A stretch of DNA of 64,000 bases from the NCBI GenBank assembly GCA_002633005.1, contig NMRA01000286.1, positions 422,503-486,502 of the forward strand, read 5' to 3'. Made by a program: the position numbers and the translations under genes. Each line of letters starts with the position of its first letter. Within the stretch, counting starts at the first letter, position 1. The notes below the pieces were generated by a model. It was given only the letters and a program-made list of their open reading frames with translations, made no database searches and was not told the origin of the DNA. Shown piece by piece: positions 58,901-64,000 of the stretch. The DNA comes from Phoronis australis. Its lineage: Eukaryota > Phoronida > Phoronidae.

Positions 58901-61900
58901 TAAGCCAGACCATAGCCAGTCATGCCGACTGTGAACCAGCCGTACCAGATGATGACACTTGTCTTTCGGAGGTTTGGAGTACGTACAAGGTCTACTGCTG
59001 AGGGGGACTCTTTCTTCACCTTGAAAGACCGTAGTAACGTGTGTATCCATGATTTGATATAAAAAAAAAAAAAACACCTGAACCAATGACACTATCCCAA
59101 ACCCATATGATCATATGTTACAGAAGATTTGCTATCAAACGATTTAGTGAAATGCACATTCTTTATCATTCTGTGAATTGTTGGCTGGAGGCGTTCACAA
59201 AGCAACGGTGAACGGTTAAGTGACGCTAACATTGTTATTGCCACTTTAAGAAATCTTTAACCAATCCCTTTTGTGAACATACAGGGTGTCCCAAAACGTA
59301 ATCACACAGACCGTGCTACACTAAGTACCGAATGACCCATGACATACATACTGGAATGTACTCTGGACAAGTCCCTCCAGAAATACAAAAGAAATCAAAA
59401 CTGCGCTAGCTCAAACACAAAAAACAGGACCTCATTAGGTGACCCTTACACTAACAGGATTTGTACAAGAAAGCGTGCACTGATCAACTCAAAGTATCCA
59501 GCTAACTCCACGGCATATCGCCTTCATGGCACCATCACAGAGTGAACTGAGCTAGTCGCTATTCATGGGATTGTCTGAATGTGCATTGGACGAGATAATT
59601 GCGTAAGTAACCAACGCGCGTGTTTAGCGGACCAGTTTCAAAGTAAAAAGGACTAACAAGCGACCAACTTGACTTTTTTAAAATTAAAAAGTAAATGTTA
59701 GCCGCGTTCGAAATTTTAAAATCGCTGCATTTTAAGAAAAATTAGGGAATAGTTTTTTTAGGTAGCGCGGCTGCGCCAGGCACATTAATTTGTGAATCGA
59801 TTACAGCGGGCTAGTCACAGTCTAGCTTAAGCTCACTAAGGCATTGGGGGTAATAAAACCTCAAATACTTGAGTAGGAGGTGCGTCATGCTCACAAGCAC
59901 ATGATAAATGGCCTTCAGACAAAATACGCTCTAGGATGGGCTCGGCAGTAAACCCCAAACATCTCATCCACAGAATGCTGTTGAAATTTCAAAATTCAAC
60001 GTACTGGTCGAAACTGATTTAAAACAAATATCGAGCCACACTGAATTGTCCTCTGGGAAGGGCTCTCCAGAAATCCTGAATGGATACCACCGAAATTGAA
60101 GTAGCTCAAACATCAGAGGTATCGCAACAATGTCATTTGATTCAAGCGCACATGTCACTGATCACTAAATGCCACCTGACAGACAAAATATATTCTGTGT
60201 TCAGCCCGCCAGAACTCCACCCCCAAATCACATCTAAGAAATGCTGTTAAAATTACGCGATGATTTTGATATTACAAAGGGGGTCAAAACATTCAAGTAA
60301 GTCTACCACCCATGATTCAGCACTTGCCAACGAATAACATGTGACACATAAAATACACTGTAGGTATGCCCCACCAGAAACCCCCAAACATCTTTCCCGC
60401 AGAATGCTGTTGACATCTCGATCAAAATTTGAAATTCGAGGTACCGGCCGAAATTGACCTAAAACGAATAATCATGTGATACTGAACACCAAATGAAAAT
60501 TTGCACACTGCCACATGCCTTATTGATTAGAGGTATGTTGGCTTACCGACTCATTGGGATCTCGAAACCCCGAGAAAATGAAGTCAGGATTTCGAGATCT
60601 TGAGATTCCGAGATATTTAAGTCAGGAACTCGAGATCCCGAGATAATTGAAGGCGTAGGCAACCTTTTTTTATGTCAATTTTAGCAAAAATAAGGTTCGT
60701 TGATTATCCCAGACGCATTTTTCACTTAATTACAGCTTTTCGTAATTTGATTAATTTCTCCTCCTCTACTCAGGAAGTGACGTTTTAGGAGGCAAGAGTT
60801 TCGCGCCAATTTCTTTTCATTATTGTCTATGAGGGCTGTCGAGACAGTCATTGTTCAACCTCAGTTGTGATAAGTTCGGTCATCGTTTGCTTTTGTTTAC
60901 AAGTCAGTCAACATGCCACGCTGTTGCTGTGTGCCGGGATGTACTCATTATCGTCTCACACGCGCTTTGGGTGACCTTGCGTCGCTTTCCGAAGGATGAC
61001 ACACTTCGCCGTACTTGGCTTGCTCGTTCATGTGAAGAACGCAACGCTACCCGTCCACGCAACGTACAAAGCAGTGGAGGGTTACCGAGTGTGTGGCAAG
61101 TATTTTCTGCCGTCAGATTACGACAGAGATATGTACGCTGAATTGATGAAGGACCCTGCGAAACAACGCCTGAAGAAGTGTACCATACCATCGCTGTTGA
61201 TTCCCGGCAGTGTTCCGTCGCCAACCCCGAGAAGCGAGAAGCCTCGCGAGCTGTGGCCACTATATACAGTGACCGGAGGCACTTCATCTACTGTCACCCG
61301 TGCCTCCGAACGTACCCCATTGCGTGCAATTCCGGGAACTAGCAGTGATTCACCCTGTGCTGTTGTCTCTAGCCCAGAGCCTGTAAGCAGCCCTGCAGCG
61401 ATGTTGAGTAGTGGGAGTGAATACAGGTCCAGTTCGACACCCATTGAAGAGGACAGTTTGTCATCCAATGAACAGATCGGTGAGCCTAAGTTTGATAAGT
61501 TTATTGTGGACTTGTATTGGAGCTATTTAGAGGGTGCCAGGTGTGTGGCGAGGGAGTCACACGGCGGAATGTAAGGAATTTGGGTGCTCAGATCACCCTT
61601 CAGTGGGAGTGTGTCGCGGGACACTCGGGCAAGTGGGACAGTTCTTCCTCTGTACGTGAGACGATAATAAGTACACTCCAGTACGCAGCAACAGCGTGGC
61701 ACGTTGACAGACTCGTAAGCAAAAGCAAACGACGACCGAACTTATCACAACCGAGGTAGAGCAATGACTGACTCGACTGCTCTGACTCACACTCAGACTA
61801 TATGAAAAGAAACTGGCGCGAAATTCTTGCCTACTAAAACGTCACTTCTGGAGTAGACGACGAGAAATCAGTAAAAAAGTGAAAAATATGTCTGGGATAA

Positions 61901-63572
61901 TCAACGAACCTTAGTTTTGCTAAAAATGACAAGAAAAAAGGTTGCCTTCGCCTTTAAAAAAGAAACGAGCGATATCATCTTTGGGCCACCGTTCAGAGAA
62001 ATATTTTTTCACTCACGTGCAAAATTGCACCTAGCTTGAAATTGTCAGGCAGTGGTCGACCATTTCGCTTAGCAGCCTTATGCAATGCTTTGAGTGCTTC
62101 GTCCTCTCTTCCTTTTGTGAGAAACCATCGCGGAGAAGGATAGACTATCCTGGAAACAGAAGATTCGTGTAAAGCCATCGCTGCGGGTCCTCATTACTCA
62201 AAACCCGGTTGATAACATTAAAAACTCTATTATGTCCTAAGCTTGAGAGCAGTTAAATATTGTATGGCACTGGTCAATATATGTATTTATCACGTACCCA
62301 GGTCTGATGTGTGTGTATTTTGCTACCGTCTCTGTCTAGTGTCCGGCGACCCGTGACTGCTTCTTAACATACCAAGAGACTATCTAGTCTTCACGAAATC
62401 TGCACGTTTGCCAAGTTCTTTTGAATGTTTTCATATCATGCGTTCTTATCAACAAGGTGGACTGTATTTCAAAAGGGCTCTAGTGGCGGATTTAGAGAGG
62501 CGGCCAAGGGGCCAAGCCCCCCTAAAATTCTCACAGAATCCATTTGGCAGTTCGGGGTGTGAATTGCTGACTGTCATATGCGCGCACCTAGGGGGCTTGG
62601 AGGGCTGAATGAACCATATATAGCCTTGAACAAACCCAGTTTCCCTTTTTTCTTTTTTAGTAATAAGGCCCAAAACCCAGAAGTTCAAACCCCCTACATC
62701 CCTACATTTCAGGCTAGGTGTGCGCATGTGGCGAAATTCTGGTTATTCCTGTGCCCTGGCCCCCCTAACTCAAAATCCTGGATCCGCCCCTGGGCTCTGA
62801 CATTTTTTACGTAAAGGGCTTCACCCGTTGAAGGTATAAGTAGCCACATTGTCTCAAGGCATTGTCCTGAATCTTATGTAACGTTGCTGGCGAGCAGATT
62901 TCAGATATTGAAAAAATCCACATAGTAGAGCAGGTACAGGTAAATAGTCGTATGCTGCAAACCACTTACAAGTAAACGACTACTCCAAGGGCGAGAGGTA
63001 CGCTCGTGGCCAGCACAAGATGGCGCCAATCTCGGCAGAAGTTTGCAATCACTCCCAACAAAACGCACCCGAGACCCCAAGTTACGGAGGCAACTGCTTG
63101 GAGCTGCATTCGCGTATCTGATGTTGCCCATTCCTGAGCTGAAACAATAACGAGAGGGAAAAAGAGGGAGTGGTTATTGGACTTCTGTATGCATTATGGT
63201 GGAACTGACATTTTAGTTTTCTTAATCCTCATTTCTACAGTCTGTGCGTGTCTTAGGTGCGAAATTGTGGGTTCGTTGTTGCCAGCATGATGAAGATGAA
63301 CCATGTCACGAAATGAACATGATGACATTACCCATTTGTCTACTTTTTACAGCAGAATGTATATCAAGACCATATAGTACATCCCCCACCCTTAAAATTC
63401 CGAAAAGGATTAATTACCTAATACGTAGGCACTTTTGGTTAATCCGCCGGTAAAGGAACCCACTATGAACCTAAGTGTGGTGAACACGGCGTAATTTGGC
63501 GAGAAGTAGACACCAACGGCAAAGACTGTCTGACCAACCGAAGTAATCAATACTGTTTTGCGCCGACCAAAT
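55995..63572 (-). CDS. SLC22-family organic ion transporter, C-terminal ~390 codons (5' end beyond window)
   Basis: This is a plasma-membrane major-facilitator transporter of organic cations, anions or carnitine-like solutes; the substrate cannot be told. Exons: 63572-63418, 63138-62970, 62149-62017, 59019-58725, 57489-57278, 56207-55995, all AG/GT and phase-consistent, ending in TGA. Family landmarks: FGRRKTVLI (loop 2-3), SPNYAVFTTLRFIVGSFTGG, YVL then a membrane segment with RDWRHLVLATSVPLA, PSPRWFLTKGREDEALK, DLVRTPNLRK then YNVGNLFGNIYLNFILLSL, and YVYTTEVYPTPIRTTGLGIG. The end is LLVPETYERPLVDTVEDAEE. The missing part (~150 aa) would hold TM1 and the large extracellular loop. The tail after VEDAEEINAIRLR is short; a further exon is possible because CAGGTATAG could act as a donor. 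Confidence 0.93.
56325..56698. mobile_element. TIR element split by a nested MITE
   Basis: Outer arms CACAGGCACCTTTAATCAGC and GCTGATTAAAGGTGCCTGTG pair for ~55 bp. An inner pair (CTATCCAATGTGGCCGCCTG and ATGGCCATATTGGATAG, with GGGCACTTCCGGAATAAC and GTTATTACGGAAGTGCCC) forms the rest of the same arms. The left arm is interrupted by the MITE at 56384-56548. It lies in the last SLC22 intron. Confidence 0.75.
56384..56548. mobile_element. CGTTCAGTAACGCTAGGACC MITE, copy 2 (inverted relative to copy 1)
   Basis: Ends GCCTCCCGTTCAGTAACGC and GCGTTACTGAACGCACGCCC. Its reverse complement follows copy 1 (36497-36642) block by block. It has an internal triplication of AGGTCCTAGCGT that copy 1 lacks. 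It is inserted into the left arm of the element at 56325-56698, so it is younger than that element. Confidence 0.8.
59870..60530. repeat. Degenerate tandem repeat, three ~170-260-bp units
   Basis: Units start near 59917, 60180 and 60347 with (A)GACA-AAAATA(C/T)-CT-TG. Each continues with GCC-(A/C)CCAGAA or GGCAGTAA, CCCCAAA-CATCT, GAATGCTGTTGA-AT and (in two units) GGTCGAAACTGATTTAAAAC or GGCCGAAATTGACCTAAAAC. It lies in an SLC22 intron. Confidence 0.5.
60555..60648. repeat. TCGAGATCCCGAGATA-type short palindromic repeat
   Basis: Imperfect units of (C)TCGAGATC(C/T)(C/T)GAGAT(A/T) separated by AAGTCAGGA. It abuts the left end of the THAP element, which may have inserted into it. Confidence 0.6.
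60650..61954 (+). mobile_element. THAP-domain DNA transposon with ~300-bp TIRs (internally deleted, P-like)
   Basis: Left TIR 60650-60959 and right TIR 61656-61954 are inverse complements with scattered mismatches; the outer end is AAGGCG(T/A)AGGCAACC. The left TIR runs into the start of the coding region, so the right TIR holds an inverted copy of the first codons. The centre carries a broken THAP gene and no transposase catalytic core. The target duplication could not be resolved. THAP plus long TIRs fits the P-element group; family assignment is inference. Confidence 0.7.
60913..61640 (+). pseudogene. Broken THAP-domain protein gene inside the TIR element
   Basis: The ATG at 60913 starts MPRCCCVPGC, the first zinc pair of a C2CH THAP finger. 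Two frame changes follow: LRRFPKDDTLRRTWLARSC is in a second frame (~60978-61033) and VCGKYFLPSDYD with a KRLKKC-like AVPT-box region in a third (~61092-61200). The usual C-x2-H reads C-x2-Y, so a zinc ligand is lost. After a Ser/Pro-rich linker comes FIVDLYWSYL, then a CQVCGEG / WECVAGHSGKWDSSS cysteine-histidine motif common in invertebrate THAP transposon proteins, where the reading stops at the TIR. Confidence 0.65.
62482..62791. mobile_element. GTGGCGGATTTAG / GGATCCGCCCC MITE
   Basis: The left end AGTGGCGGATTTAGAG is opposed by CTGGATCCGCCCCT. Inside both ends are matching GGGG / CCCC runs (GGGGCCAAGCCCCCCTAAAA and GGCCCCCCTAACTCAAAATC). It shares its terminal motif with the element at 34979. 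It lies in an SLC22 intron. Confidence 0.55.
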
Positions 63573-64000
63573 CTGGGGAAGAGAAAAAGAAGAAACATTT
63601 TCCAAAGGGGTTCGTAGGACCCTAGACAAACGATCAAATTAGGCTAACTTGGGAACAACCAATCTCAGAAATGATTGATCGGATTTGTATGAAACTTTCA
63701 GGTACTATGCCTTGTGCAGTGTTTTTCAAAACGCCGTTAGGAATTGTTTTTCAAATGTTTCGCTTTTGCAAAACTGATATCAGAATATAAGATTTTTATA
63801 ATTTTCATCACAAAAATCTAAAATTGCATGAAACGAAAAGGACATTATATTTTAGAAATCTGTAACAACATGTTTATCATGACTTTCTACTTTAAGAAAA
63901 CATACCCTTTTACTTAGTTAAAGTTTATAGTTTTGTAGGTATTTGGCTAAGTACACCGACAGATGGTGAAGGTCCTACATGCCAATAAAATTACCATGCC

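Noticed and set aside
59283-59310. CAGGGTGTCCCAAAA, resembling a mariner-type terminal repeat.
   Set aside because: No matching opposite end or transposase was found nearby; at most a solo end.
60650-61954. Reading the THAP gene as an active host or transposase gene.
   Set aside because: Two frame changes, loss of a zinc ligand, no catalytic core and enclosure by long TIRs indicate a decayed transposon copy.
63014-63025. CAAGATGGCGCC YY1-like motif at 63014-63025.
   Set aside because: It lies inside an SLC22 coding exon, where it is explained by the codons; no promoter context.
1-64000. CRISPR arrays, operons and prokaryotic defence systems.
   Set aside because: The DNA is animal nuclear sequence with spliced genes; the tandem arrays seen are minisatellites or transposon arms, not repeat-spacer arrays.

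Overview
This is metazoan nuclear DNA. It has long GT-AG introns, three spliced genes, many non-autonomous DNA transposons, a Penelope-like element, a Gypsy remnant and a THAP-domain transposon. The proteins match animal families (rootletin, sorbitol dehydrogenase, SLC22). The repeat load and gene structure suggest a marine invertebrate, but I cannot name the phylum from this window. It contains a 12-base assembly gap (27627-27638) and one isolated N (8487).

Layout. (1) Positions 1-29660, minus strand: the N-terminal ~885 codons of ROOTLETIN (CROCC), the coiled-coil polymer of ciliary rootlets and centrosome cohesion. I placed 15 coding exons for the long form plus one alternative first exon, and all reading phases join. 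The gene runs off the left edge, so the C-terminal half is outside. There are two alternative 5' ends (29535-29660 plus 28487-28522, or 26431-26481). An X-box-like and a forkhead-like motif lie upstream of the short one, which is the signature expected of a ciliary gene. Three consecutive small exons (7009-5598) look like a tandem exon triplication, and two of them are separated by an intron of only 48 nt. The 12-kb intron 10751-22926 carries two long fold-back hairpins. (2) 29661-37001: intergenic, rich in MITE-like repeats, a tRNA-derived SINE-like piece and a long inverted repeat just upstream of the next gene. (3) 37002-51884, plus strand: a complete eight-exon SORBITOL DEHYDROGENASE (SORD) gene of 358 codons. 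Its introns hold a Gypsy remnant, a LINE reverse-transcriptase scrap, an ACGCGT-rich repeat field, a three-copy 157-bp tandem repeat and a degenerate Penelope-like element. (4) 51885-55994: intergenic, with a degenerate tandem repeat. (5) 55995-63572, minus strand, continuing past the right edge: six 3' exons of an SLC22-family (organic ion) transporter. One intron holds a ~1.3-kb element with ~300-bp terminal inverted repeats and a broken THAP gene.

The three genes are not an operon and have no evident shared pathway: rootletin is cytoskeletal, SORD is a cytosolic polyol-pathway enzyme, and the SLC22 protein is a plasma-membrane transporter. Exon coordinates come from reading splice signals, phase continuity and resemblance to remembered family sequences. 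No alignment or transcript data were available.
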